Assembly (NCBI GenBank): GCA_021464525.1
Contig: JADRCO010000338.1
Location: 1 to 37,111, forward strand
DNA length: 37,111 bases
From: Rhizophagus sp. LPA8_4_AMF
Taxonomy: Eukaryota; Glomeromycota; Glomeromycetes; Glomerales; Glomeraceae
Reading direction: 5' to 3'
Shown: positions 1 to 10,215 of the stretch, in pieces
How positions within the stretch are numbered: position 1 is the stretch's first letter
Layout of the letters: each line of letters opens with the position of its first letter
Position numbers and translations under genes: made by a program
The notes under the pieces: generated by a model
Seen by the model: the letters and a program-made list of their open reading frames with translations, nothing else
What the model was told of the DNA's origin: nothing
The model's database searches: none

Positions 1-37
<37 letters not shown>
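1..37. repeat. Poly(T) tract
   Basis: An uninterrupted run of T opens the window. It could be the A tail of a retroposed copy read from the other strand or simple slippage DNA; nothing left of it is visible. Confidence 0.8.
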
Positions 38-42
<5 letters not shown>

Positions 43-89
43 TTCTTTTTTTTTTCTATATTTGTAGGTAAAAAAAAAGATAGAGGGAA

Positions 90-97
90 TCACGTGA
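90..97. promoter_or_regulatory. TCACGTGA palindrome (E-box)
   Basis: A perfect 8-bp TCACGTGA palindrome lies 105 bp upstream of the start chosen for the Asn-rich membrane protein. CACGTG is the core bound by bHLH factors such as Cbf1/Pho4 in fungi. The same octamer recurs at 2158-2165 and 34205-34212. Its role here is inferred from position only. Confidence 0.35.
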
Positions 98-201
98 TAC
101 ATAATAAACAATTTTCTTTTTTTTCTCTTCATACTTTTTTCTTTTTTGTAAATAATCTTGTATAATTTCAATAAATACATTATATAGTTTTATTTAAAAT
201 A

Positions 202-1688
202 ATGATATTCGAAAAGGATAAAAGTCATAAAACATATATAGGTAAATATACAATCAATTTTTTTTAATATACAATATAATCAATCACTCATCCTTGTTTC
301 TTTATTTAGATTCAATGATAACTAGAAAATATAAACGAAAGAATGAAATAAAAAAACGAAAAGTAAAAAATATAGTTAAACCATTTATAAAAAATGAGAT
401 AAAGAGAACCAAAAGAAAGAGAGTAAAAAAAGAAAATAATAAAAAAGAAAAGAAAATTAATGATGATAACAAAGGAATTATTAAATCAACAAATCTTCCA
501 AAAATAACATTAATCAAAACAAAAACTAGAGACAACACTTCTTGTAGTATATCAATTAACAATATAAATCCTTTACCAACTATAACAAATTTTCATCCTT
601 CAATACATACCATTGTAATTCCTACTTCTTCCCATGAACAATCTTTTTTTACCTCATCAAGTAAAAGTTTCCCTTCTATTCCAACACAAACTCCTCCGTC
701 AAATGATGGTAAAGAAATTTCCACGCCTTCAGGAAATAATCCTAAATCTCCGAATACTCCTTCAAATACTTCAAATACTACTCCTCCAATTTCTTCTAAT
801 GATCAAAGTTCCCATAATAACAATGACAATAAAAATGACGACAAAAATGGAGATAAAAGTGACAATAAAAATGGAGATGATAATGAAGAAAATAATAATG
901 GTAATAATAACGATAACAATTCTAAAGGGTCTATTGATAATAATGAAGAAAATAATAATGATAATAAAAATTCTAAAGGGACTATTAAGACTAATAATAA
1001 CAGTAACGATAATAATAATAACGATGATAATAATAATAAGGACAACAACAATAATAACGAAGACAATAATGGTATCAACAATAGTCAACACTATAGCGAT
1101 CGTAATTCACCAACCGTAATAATAATTCCATCCCCAACAATATCAACTTTACCTTCTACTAGCGTTTCTCCTACAAATTCTTCAAATCCAAATGGTAAAA
1201 TATTTAATTCATCTTCGGGTCCTGCTATAACGGGAATGATATTTGCAATAATCTTGGCTTTAATTGCAATTGCATTTATAATAAAAAAAACTGTTTATAA
1301 TAAAAATTATTTTACTAGACAAAATAGACATCATCAATTATTGGATAATGAGAATTGGCCAAATTATAACACCTATGATGTTAATAATATGGAAGTAATG
1401 GAAGATAATAACAATAGTAATAGTTCTATAAATGTTTCTATGATGTTAGATAGACCACAAAGGATAATGAATAGGAGATTCTCAAACTTTGATAATATAA
1501 CAAATCTTAGCACTAGCAATACAGGTTTATTAATAGATGAGAATGATGATGAATTTTCTTATTCATCTGGTATTAAACAACAAGAACATGAAGAACATGT
1601 TAGTGATGATGATAATAGTAGTTTAAATATGAGTGTAGATATTACTCTTCCACCTAAAATAGTTAATTGGGAAGAATGTATGAGATAA
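202..1688 (+). CDS. Asn/Asp/Ser-rich single-pass membrane protein, function unknown
   Basis: Proposed exons are 202-241 and 310-1688, removing a 68-nt intron (GTAAAT to TTTAG). The phase joins exactly (G+AT gives Asp), which is why I prefer the ATG at 202 over the in-frame ATG at 315. The product is about 472 residues. Order: a strongly basic Lys/Arg-rich N-terminus (about residues 15-60), a Ser/Thr/Pro-rich stretch, an Asn/Asp tract of about 90 residues (nt 818-1090), a second Ser/Thr/Pro linker, one hydrophobic segment (nt 1219-1287, GMIFAIILALIAIAFII followed by KK), and an acidic tail of about 130 residues. No cleavable signal peptide is obvious, so topology is uncertain; the Lys pair after the segment suggests the acidic tail faces the cytosol. 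I recognise no domain or family. It runs tail-to-tail with the next gene. Confidence 0.6.
818..1085 (+). repeat. AAT/GAT codon-repeat tract with an internal duplication
   Basis: This stretch is built mainly from AAT, AAC, GAT, GAC and GAA codons and gives the Asn/Asp-rich part of the membrane protein. Within it a block of about 50-57 bp (GATAATGAAGAAAATAATAA through TCTAAAGGG and a following TATT) occurs twice in a row, at about 877-936 and 935-987, with a 6-bp indel and a few substitutions. It is a likely site of length variation between strains. Confidence 0.7.
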
Positions 1689-2349
1689 ATTATATTTCTC
1701 CCCAAATAATTATTCAAATTCAGGTTGGTACTAATGAAATAATTGTGTAAATGATCTTTTAGAAAAATATTTCACTGAAATTGGTGCTTTTAAATAGGTG
1801 AAATTCAATTTACTACAATTTAAGGATGGGTAAAATGGTTCAATAAAAAGAAAGGAATCAATTAAGTAACAAAAATTTTAATTAAACTACAAAATTTTTT
1901 TATTAGTTCTGACCAAGTTTCAAAGCATCAGCAAAACAAAAAATATTCCAGTATCTTATGGATTTGTACGGGGAATTTTGGTCATTGTCGTAGTTTTTGT
2001 TCAAAAAATAATAAAGCTCTTGATAAATTGTTTAATTATTTGTCATGTGAAAATCATATGATAAAAAAAGATTTATAAAAAGCGAACTCATTTATGGTTT
2101 TTTGGTATTTATCATGTGTAATAGTGCAACAGTATCATATGCAAAGTAATTAAATAATCACGTGAAAACTGAACAGTCTACGAAATTTAATCCTTTCGAA
2201 CTACTAAATCTGATAAATCTACTTCTAATCCAGGCTCAATGCAGTGTGGGCTAGCTCTTTCGAATTGACTACAAATCGGAAGTTTGAATTTTTAAATTAA
2301 AAATTAGTAAATTGCATTAAATAATAAGGAAAAATAATAATTATATTAT
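1689..2349. other. Intergenic spacer between two convergent genes
   Basis: This AT-rich spacer lies between the 3' ends of the membrane-protein gene (+) and the small mitochondrial-protein gene (-). It contains a TCACGTGA octamer at 2158-2165. I see no open coding exon pair, RNA gene or repeat of note. Confidence 0.6.
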
Positions 2350-3021
2350 TTACTCTGGATCTTTAAGTCTATAAATAGGAGGCGGTTTAGCTTCTCCAAA
2401 AAGAACCCTATAAAATTAATTAAAAAATTAAATTAATTATAATAGATTATTTTTTTTAAAAGAAAAACTTACTTATCCTTCGCAGCTTCAACAGATAAAA
2501 AAAGATGTGCCAGATTTCGTCTTTTATACTCAGATTCTGGTATCATCAAAGTTTCGATCCACTTTACATCCGTAATTCACAAGAACAATAATTAATTTAG
2601 AGTAAAAAATTGTATCGGATAATTAATTAAATTACCTTTGTTACGGGATGTTTCTAATTAAAAAAAAAAATAATAAAGGAAAATCAATAATAATTGAATA
2701 AAAAACTCTCTTAATAAGTAAAATTTAATAATATATCGATTACCTCTCCTTTTTTTATAAAGTATTGGTCAGCCTGATACCATATAAGACCCAATATAAC
2801 AACACCTAGTGTTCTCCTCCATATAGGAGCACCAAATCCTTGAAATTGCAAGAATTAATAATTTAGCTAAAAGTTTACAAAGTTTAAAAAAAACGTAATT
2901 TTATACCTTCTTTAGGGAATTGATGAGAACTAGATTCAGTTGCATAACTACGAACAAATAGTTTTCTTTGAACGGTACGTGAATTAAGGAGTGAAAGACG
3001 AGAATTCCAAAAACGGTTCAT
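2350..3021 (-). CDS. Small mitochondrial inner-membrane protein, complex I accessory-subunit-like
   Basis: Five exons in transcript order: 3021-2907, 2838-2744, 2653-2636 (only 18 nt), 2561-2473 and 2407-2350, giving 124 residues. The first 30 residues are basic and hydroxylated with no acid before Glu29 (MNRFWNSRLSLLNSRTVQRK), a typical mitochondrial presequence. Residues about 48-60 (LGVVILGLIWYQA) form one short membrane segment. The C-terminal half carries HPVTKWIE, then RRNLAH, EAAKDKVLFGEAKPPP and LKDPE. This order resembles, from memory, the fungal complex I 17.8-kDa accessory-subunit family (RN..H, AA.DK.LF, LK.PE); that name is an inference. All four introns are GT-AG and the phases agree. 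It is divergently paired with BET1 across 155 bp. Confidence 0.65.
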
Positions 3022-3176
3022 TTTCTAAATTTATTATTTCGTTATTTCGAAATAAAAAATTATTTTATCACACCCTCTGTTACACAACATTTTATGGATA
3101 TACTAATGGCATAACTGATAATTTACCAGTCATTTTTTTTTCATTCTTAGTGCAGCCGTTCAAAAAGTTTCATATA
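3022..3176. promoter_or_regulatory. Shared bidirectional promoter (complex I-like gene / BET1)
   Basis: Only 155 bp separate the two start codons, which point away from each other, so the promoters and 5' UTRs of both genes must lie here or overlap. The interval is AT-rich; no clear TATA box or factor site stands out. Confidence 0.5.
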
Positions 3177-3828
3177 ATGAATCAAGCAAGACGTGTAAGG
3201 TAAGGATAATAAACATAACTCGTTTTTTTCATGTTTATACACTTCCTGTTAAAATTGCTCGTAACTTTTTTATTTTTAAATGTAGAACTTACAATAACCA
3301 CCAAAATCGAGCGGCGTTATTTACTGGTGCATCTGCCTCAGGAACCAGCCCAGCTTTAAGAACCAATACACCTTCTTCTAATAATTATACTTCAACAAGT
3401 TCGCATTTAGATTTAGAAAGTCAAAATGACGAAAAAATTGAAGGTTTGACGGGAAAAGTAATGATATTTAAAGAGGTGTGTACAAATGTATCTATAGGTT
3501 TTAATATGATTGAATGATTTTAATTAATTTTTTTCGATATTTTCAGATTGCATTGAGCATAGGTGAAAGTGTAAAAGAGTCAAATAATCTTATTTCAACT
3601 ATGGTAAATTATTATTATTTTTTTATTTATATATTATTCGTGTAGCAGCTAATTGATTCTTTTATAAATATGAAGTCGGATGAATATTCACGGACAAGCA
3701 CATATATTGGTGGTACTATGGATAAGTTAAAACGGCTATCAAATACTCAAAGTAGTCATTTCACGTGGTGGTTAATGTTTCTTGTTTTGATAACACTGAT
3801 ATTTTTCTATTATATTTTTTTTCTATGA
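3177..3828 (+). CDS. BET1: Bet1-type Qc-SNARE for ER-Golgi vesicle fusion
   Basis: Four exons (3177-3199, 3286-3475, 3547-3603, 3676-3828) give 140 residues. Bet1 is a tail-anchored SNARE that pairs with Sed5, Bos1 and Sec22/Ykt6 when COPII vesicles fuse with the Golgi. The N-terminal about 55 residues are Ser/Thr/Asn-rich and variable. They are followed by the SNARE helix (EGLTGKVMIFKEIALSIGES, then TMDKLKRL) and one C-terminal membrane segment (WWLMFLVLITLIFFYYIFFL) that ends the protein. I placed the last intron at 3604-3675: joining ATG to TCGGATGAA gives exactly the 18-residue spacing between the conserved Met and GRL/DKL found in yeast and human Bet1, and a CTAAT branch site sits about 25 nt before the acceptor. 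An upstream acceptor at 3645 would insert ten residues and break the heptads. Confidence 0.88.
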
Positions 3829-4112
3829 GTTTTATTTGAATTAATAATTTTAACGTATTTTTAGTAATATTTAACTATATAGAGTTATTTTATAATTACA
3901 TTAGAAGTAAAACTAATTAATGTGTAAGGAATATTTACAAAGAACAATTTAATTTAAATAATTTAAATTAAAAAACGAGAAAAATTTTATATAATAATAT
4001 AGAAAATAATATTTTTACGCCGAGGTTTAGAAAATATGTGTAGTAAATTCACCCGTATTATTGACAAATTAGAATCAGCATATAATAATATAATAATAGC
4101 AATGAAAATTTC

Positions 4113-5426
4113 TTAATTTTTCTCTTTATTGACTTTTCCTTGAAATAAAGTTATATAATAATTATTATAATAAAATTTATCAACTTCTTGAGGTTCGGCA
4201 AGAGGCATATTACTTCTCCATTTATTTTCTTTGGCTCCCGTAAGAATTTTAGCACCCCACTCCTTAAGTATTTTAACATCTTCAATAACTTCTTTTTTAG
4301 AATAAGATGTGAAAGAACATGGCAAATTTTTATCCAACAAACAATCGATTGTTGGTTTCCAAAGCTCGGTATCATCTTCATATAGGCCCGTGTTAAATCC
4401 AACAACCAAGTGAGGCTTATTATAATCTAAAGAAGTGGCAAAATCATGATAAGTCATTGGATACATTGAGCAGATGCGTTTCCTATTTTCTTCAGTGCAT
4501 CGAGGACAACATTGCAAGGGAAATCCATGATTTTTCGAAAACATCTCTAACCCAACCATTACAAGTTTTAGAGATTTGATATTTGTTAATACGTGCATTA
4601 TTTCTTCAAAAGCCATCAGCGCTAAAAGTTCGTATTGACTTGCACCGGCAAGATGGATTACCATATCGTTAATAGAATGCAATTGATCACGATCATAAAA
4701 TCTTTTAAGAGCTGCAAGAATTGTGAGAGGCAAAGAGAGTGTATTTGTAATGACTCGACAGTAAGAGTCATGTTGAAGTACATGAGAAGCCTTTCTCCAT
4801 TTGAAATATTCATTCCAATCTTTTGGTAGTGGAGGATATGATTTATTTTCATCATATTCTTCTGGAGCCCATAACGGTTGATCAGGTAGATATCTGATTT
4901 TTTCACATTCGAGCATGATCTGATATGTTGCACATAAATCATTATGTTTTGAACGATGTTTTTCCCAATGATCAGAAGAACAACAAAAGACAATTTGACA
5001 ATTTGGACATGGGATCAACGTCTGTAACTTTTTCAAGTCTCTCGGACATTTAAAACATATTTGACATTTTGGTTGGTTCAGCCACGCATGCCTCTCATAG
5101 TTAGTTAATTCTCTGTCAAGTACATAACTTAATAATTGCATTTGATAGATCTTGCGTTTGTTCCATTCAGATTCTGTACTTTTACATGAATACCAAGCTT
5201 CTTCAGTGTTGTTCACTTCTTCAATAGCACTGCAAAATGTTTTATGAAATTGAAAATCGGCCTTTTGACATTCTTTAGAACAATAATGAAACATTCTACA
5301 GCGTGCACAACGTAAAAGAGCAGTTACTCCAGCTTCTTTACAAGTTTTGTGACAACTTGAACAGGCAGTGCCTGCTATTTGAAGATATGTTTTTCTCTTT
5401 TTAAGTTCCTCTTCTCTAGAAGTCAT
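4113..5426 (-). CDS. Mss51/ZMYND17-like protein with MYND zinc finger
   Basis: One uninterrupted frame encodes 437 residues from the ATG at 5426. The frame is open to an ATG at 5474, but that adds a run of Phe from a poly(T) tract and is unlikely. A canonical MYND finger has ligands C22, C25, C40, C43, C49, C53, H61 and C65. A second Cys/His cluster at residues 121-165 (C121, C124, C127, C140, C143, C148/C149, H153, H157, H161, C165) looks like another zinc module. The C-terminal about 200 residues, with HLAGASQYELLALMAFEEIM, CCPRC, LVVGFNTGLYED and SYSKKEV, match the Mss51 C-terminal domain. Yeast Mss51 activates COX1 mRNA translation and binds new Cox1; animal and fungal relatives are less understood. 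No clear presequence is seen, so mitochondrial location is unproven. Confidence 0.8.
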   Translation of the reverse strand: MTSREEELKKRKTYLQIAGTACSSCHKTCKEAGVTALLRCARCRMFHYCSKECQKADFQFHKTFCSAIEEVNNTEEAWYSCKSTESEWNKRKIYQMQLLSYVLDRELTNYERHAWLNQPKCQICFKCPRDLKKLQTLIPCPNCQIVFCCSSDHWEKHRSKHNDLCATYQIMLECEKIRYLPDQPLWAPEEYDENKSYPPLPKDWNEYFKWRKASHVLQHDSYCRVITNTLSLPLTILAALKRFYDRDQLHSINDMVIHLAGASQYELLALMAFEEIMHVLTNIKSLKLVMVGLEMFSKNHGFPLQCCPRCTEENRKRICSMYPMTYHDFATSLDYNKPHLVVGFNTGLYEDDTELWKPTIDCLLDKNLPCSFTSYSKKEVIEDVKILKEWGAKILTGAKENKWRSNMPLAEPQEVDKFYYNNYYITLFQGKVNKEKN

Positions 5427-5651
5427 GATATGTATTAAAAAAAAAAAAAAAAATTTTTGTTCATATGCAACCATTCATGCAAAAAATTTATTATGGTAAA
5501 AGATCATCTATGAAACATTACATGTTTGGAAGATCTCGTCAAGAATAAATTAATTACTATTACTTTATAAATTTTTGTGATATTTAGGTACATTTACAAT
5601 TTCAAAATACAAAATTTCGAACAAAAATGCTTAGACATTAAATATTTAGGC

Positions 5652-8600
5652 TTAGAAAGACTTACTTAATTGTAATGAAGTAATATTATCTTTATCTACT
5701 GGAACAACAGGTGGAAGTTCTACATTTTTTGGTTTAATATCAGTATTATATACCTTACTTTTATAATAGGAAAGTGCTACATCGAGAGGCAAATGATCCG
5801 TAAGATTTCTAAGATTGGTAATAAGTGTTTGTCATTGTCAATATGCATGTCAAAAAAAAAAAAATTTTTTTGAATAAAGATTATAATTTCTTACATTCTA
5901 GGAGCTACATTCAAACAATGTCTAGCATCTAGACGTAAATCCAAAATGTTGGGATCATGCGCACCGGAGCTGAATGCTACGCGTAAAGAATATTCCTTGT
6001 CACCGGACAACCCGCGATGACGCTCGTATAGTTCAAAAGTTATCTGGGTGAGATCTTATTGGCGCAACATTAAAGTATAACAAACGTTAATAGTCTTAAT
6101 AATAAGAATCCCTAGTTAAAATATTTGTGATATTTACAATCGAGTTCCGGTATTTTATTCTTGGAAATTCGTGTAGGAAGACCGGACAAGAATACAACAT
6201 TTAAAAGGGTATGAACATGAGATTCTAATAATGAAAAATATATTATTATAAAAAACACATAAATCAACTATATCACTATAGATTTTACCTTTAGTAAAAT
6301 ACAATCTTGTACATGGGGTTGGACTTGTTTTTGATTCCTTTATGAAATTTATCAAAAAAAAGAAAAATAAAAAAAATAAATTTCACGCATATTTCACGCG
6401 TCTGTTTATGATATAATATTATCATAAAAAGTATTAACAATTCATTTACCTCCAAATTCTTAATAATGTCTTGTATCAAACTTTTCGAAGTCAAAAGTCC
6501 AATTTGAAGTTTATCCTCATTAGTTATACCATACTCTTGTGGTGCTACGAAATCAAACAATATTTTGGCCATATGATATAATTTCTTAATCTTGGAGGCA
6601 CTTTTACCCTCTGATTGTTTCACGAAAATATTTTCTAAAAATTGTCGATTATGCAAAGCATCATATTTGATACTATCATATAATTCCGATACTTTGCTAG
6701 GATCAAATTTTTTCCGTTCTACGTCACAAAAATCTTCAAACAACTTTTCCCATCTCTCCTTGAACAAATTTGGATTTTCTGAACAACACCATCGAAGTTG
6801 TATTGATTCAACATCCATTGTAGAGAAGTTTTCTCTCATAATCTCACGTAGTTCTTTCATCAGTTCAATCTCTTCTTGAACTACTATACGTGGTTCCGGA
6901 ACATCGTCGGGCCATACAGCATTGATCTTTGTAGATTCACCAGGTTTTAAAAGAGTACACAATTGGCTTTTTGCAGCATCCATTTGTTCTTTTGCCGCAT
7001 TACTATCATCCAACATTTCCTTTCGCACTTCAATAAGTCCTTCTGGAATATATTCGATGTCTAAAAACGCTCTGGAGAATATGTCAGCTAAGAAAATTAT
7101 AGAAAAAAAAAAAATTTTTTTTTTTTTTTAATAATAATTATAATTTATAAATAGAATAACGTATATCTTTCCTATATTGTTTTGCTATAAAACTTAATTG
7201 TACAATTATAACTTTTTCACAGCCTTCTGGTAACTTTTTTTCTTTCTTTCTTTAAATATTAAGGAAGATAAAAAATTTTTAATACATTAACATTATATAA
7301 CACGAAATGTTAAATATGAACCAATAATTTGTTATCAGGACAAAGATCACTTTTAATCTCTTATCTTCTCATCAAATATAGTTTCAAAAGAAAAAAAAAT
7401 ACCGACATTGTTGAATTTAATCTTAATTTGATAATTATGTTACTTATAGGTATTGCAAAACAAATTCTAATATTTCCTAAAGACAACTAAGGGATAATAA
7501 ATGTTAAACTTTAACATACCGGTAGCACTGACCCTCCTTTCTGAACTAGTATACATTTTAACATCATCAAACACGCTCCTGTTCATAATCAGAAGATCTT
7601 TACGTAAGTTCTCTCCAAGATCTCGCGATTGATAGAGAGCAGAATGTGTGAACTGTCAAAGTAAAACATTTATTAAAGTTAGAGGATTTTCAGAACTCAA
7701 AGTTCATTCATTGATTGACTAACCTCACCACCCCACTTGACAATGAGTTGAAGTTTGACGAAAGATTGATCCTCTTTATTATAAGTTGGTTTGATTTGCA
7801 CTTTGGTTCCGGGTAAGTCCCTTTTCATTCGTAAAATTAAGCTAAGCTGTTCCAATTTTACCATATCTTCACATTGTAATTGGATAGCTTTGCGTGTAGC
7901 TTCAGCAACTTCTTGTAGTTCATAATCTTTACGTAAGATAACTTCGTCCTTTTTACCACCTAATAATACTATAAATGGCTGGCTGCGAAAAGTAAATTTT
8001 ATCTTTTGCTTTGGAGTGCGATCAGCATGTCGAAGAACTGATATAAATGATTTAAGTCGCCACGAATTCTCAAATCTAAGTTCATTTGGTATGGAATCAA
8101 TGCTGACTTTGCGCTTTCGAACTGCAGTCATAAACATTGTTCTCAAAATACGCGCACAGTTACTATAATATTCATCATTTCCTTTTACAAATGACCAACC
8201 ATTAACATCAATGACATATGATTCTCCATGAACTCGAAGTAAGTCGAATCCACACACAACTTGTCCGAAAGCAGTGCAGATATTACTCGCCATTTTCTTT
8301 TCTTCTGGTGTAAGTGTCGTAATATAACGAACTTCTTTACCATCATTATTCCTTCTTACAAGTCCATCTACCACAGGTGATTTTCGTGTTTCAGCGTGAG
8401 CATAATTAGGACCGATTGTGTATATTTTAACATCTTCTGCATTGTCAACGTCCATAAATTCTTCATAGATGAATGAACCTCCAGTTCGAAACAATGACAA
8501 ATTTGGATCAAATTCACTTGACTTGTTGGCAACCTTACGGAATAAGCGACGGCCACCACCTCCCATTTCTGATGGATAATAAATATGAATATTATGGTCT

Positions 8601-9331
8601 TCGCCGCTAATTGGTTTTTCAACAAAAGGTTTTCGTAGAGTTTCACCATTGACACTAATTGTATCTTGATCAATCATTTCGACAACAGCTGGAGGACATG
8701 AAAGATTGTCGACTTCATTACCTAAATATTTTCTTAATTTGTCTCTCACATAAGGATCACATTTTGGCCCTCCATCTCGACTAGCAGTAAGGCGTCTTGG
8801 TGTAGGTGTTCCTAGAGCATCCAACAATTTCAATACAAGACGTCTGTCCCATAGAATTCGTTGCATAGGAAGATCATTGACACAAAATGGTTTACGTAAA
8901 TTTACATATTCAATGGCTTTGTCTAAGGGAAAACCTGTTGAAAAAAATGATATAAAAAAATCGCAGACTGGCCAATTCTTGACGTCTACATAGGAAAAAT
9001 AAAAAAGTAATAAATACAAAATAAGACAGGATGCATGCTTTATAAAAGTACTAACCTTCGTCAAGTAAAACTTTGTCACCAAATATAACCGTTTCAAACT
9101 CTTCAAAAGTAAGTAATTTATTCAAAATGTTTCTCATGGGTTTTGATCTTGCTTTGTTATCCATGGCACAGACACCGATAACATCTAAAACAGTAGAAAA
9201 TAGTTTTACTAATTTATGTAAAGAAACACCAAACCGTTTTTGTACTTACATTTTGTCCTCATAGTTGAAGTAAAAGATGGCAATGAGGTAGAAGCCGGAA
9301 ATGAAACTTCTGAAAATGACTTCGAAGCCAT
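5652..9331 (-). CDS. asp1: Asp1/Vip1 inositol pyrophosphate kinase-phosphatase (PPIP5K)
   Basis: Nine exons in transcript order: 9331-9250, 9184-9056, 8985-7724, 7652-7520, 7087-6450, 6337-6289, 6224-6138, 6054-5895 and 5808-5652; 898 residues, close to fission yeast Asp1. The N-terminal ATP-grasp kinase begins with the diagnostic [19 protein letters not shown] (about residues 30-48) and includes [25 protein letters not shown] and [20 protein letters not shown]. It phosphorylates IP6/5-IP7 at position 1. The C-terminal histidine-acid-phosphatase-like domain starts at R389-H390-A391-D392 (RHADRTPK, the usual PPIP5K form of RHG) and keeps the distal E765-S766-H767 in ESHVHTLL. Both catalytic centres therefore look intact. 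These inositol pyrophosphates signal phosphate status through SPX proteins and affect polarity and microtubules in fungi. The fourth intron (7088-7519) is unusually long at 432 nt. Confidence 0.93.
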
Positions 9332-10215
9332 ATTTCCTAATTTTCAATACTAAGGTAGAAAGTTAAGTGATGTCCATATATTCAAGAAATTTAAATATGC
9401 TAGATACGGTAATATTTTTGGCCTGATCAAATTTGGATAAAGTTTTCAAATTTTGTTGTGAAATTAAAAATCGATTTAATCATGTGTTAAAAACTTAAGA
9501 GTTACCAACTCAAATTATAGGATCGCGACTTTTTGCGGATAATCTAAATACGTTAATTCTTAATACGTGAACGGTTAACTAAATAAGTTAGGTATTGTTT
9601 CGGTCTTGTCCAAATGGATCTACAAGATTTCGCCAATCTGATCTTTCTAAATTAGTTTCGAATTTTTTATACACCTAAATCACGACTGACTACACAAAAT
9701 TCGTACCCTTTCAAAAAAATTGACCATCGGCCGTCATTATTTCCTTATGAATCTAAGCAACTGGGCTCAGGAGCGGGATAGTTTACTAGATTAGGTATAA
9801 CTTTTAAGAAAAATGTTAACAAATGTTCACTTATTGCCTTATTGGATCCAAGCATTTCATTGATTTTCTTCTTAAATTGCTCTGAGAGTTAATAAAACCT
9901 TTTTTCCGTTTATATATTTTGTATAGATATTTTTTATAATAGGAAATGAGTAGGAAACATTACACAATACTTGAAAAATATGAAAAGATGTACGAAAACT
10001 ACATTTCTTTGGTTTACAGTTTGAAAAGAAACCAATTAGTTTTAACAAACGAATGACCTGGAAGTATAACTTGTATCACTTGTTTAGATAGTTATAAAAT
10101 CATTAATCTTAAATGCACATTATTATTTATTATCAGTTTTAAATAGATTTACTAATATTTTAAATCTAAATACTTCAATACATTATTATTTATAAATATA
10201 GCATAGTTATAATAT
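9332..10215. other. Intergenic region upstream of asp1
   Basis: About 880 bp lie between the asp1 start and the 3' end of the prolyl-tRNA synthetase gene. The part next to asp1 must hold its promoter. I found no coding exon chain, RNA gene or clear repeat; the sequence is somewhat less AT-rich around 9530-9800 than elsewhere between genes. Confidence 0.5.

Noticed and set aside
634-1119. Long overlapping open frames on both strands across the Asn-rich tract
   Set aside because: They are shifted readings of AAT/GAT repeats (poly-Ile, Met or Leu) with no family resemblance.
3646-3675. Extra ten residues in Bet1 from an earlier acceptor
   Set aside because: They would break the SNARE heptads; the later acceptor gives the exact spacing of known Bet1 proteins.
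5427-5474. Upstream ATG extending the Mss51-like protein
   Set aside because: It adds a run of Phe from a poly(T) stretch; the ATG at 5426 gives a clean hydrophilic start.
9530-9800. Less AT-rich patch upstream of asp1, checked as a transposon or tRNA remnant
   Set aside because: No tRNA A/B boxes, no sustained frame and no inverted ends could be found.
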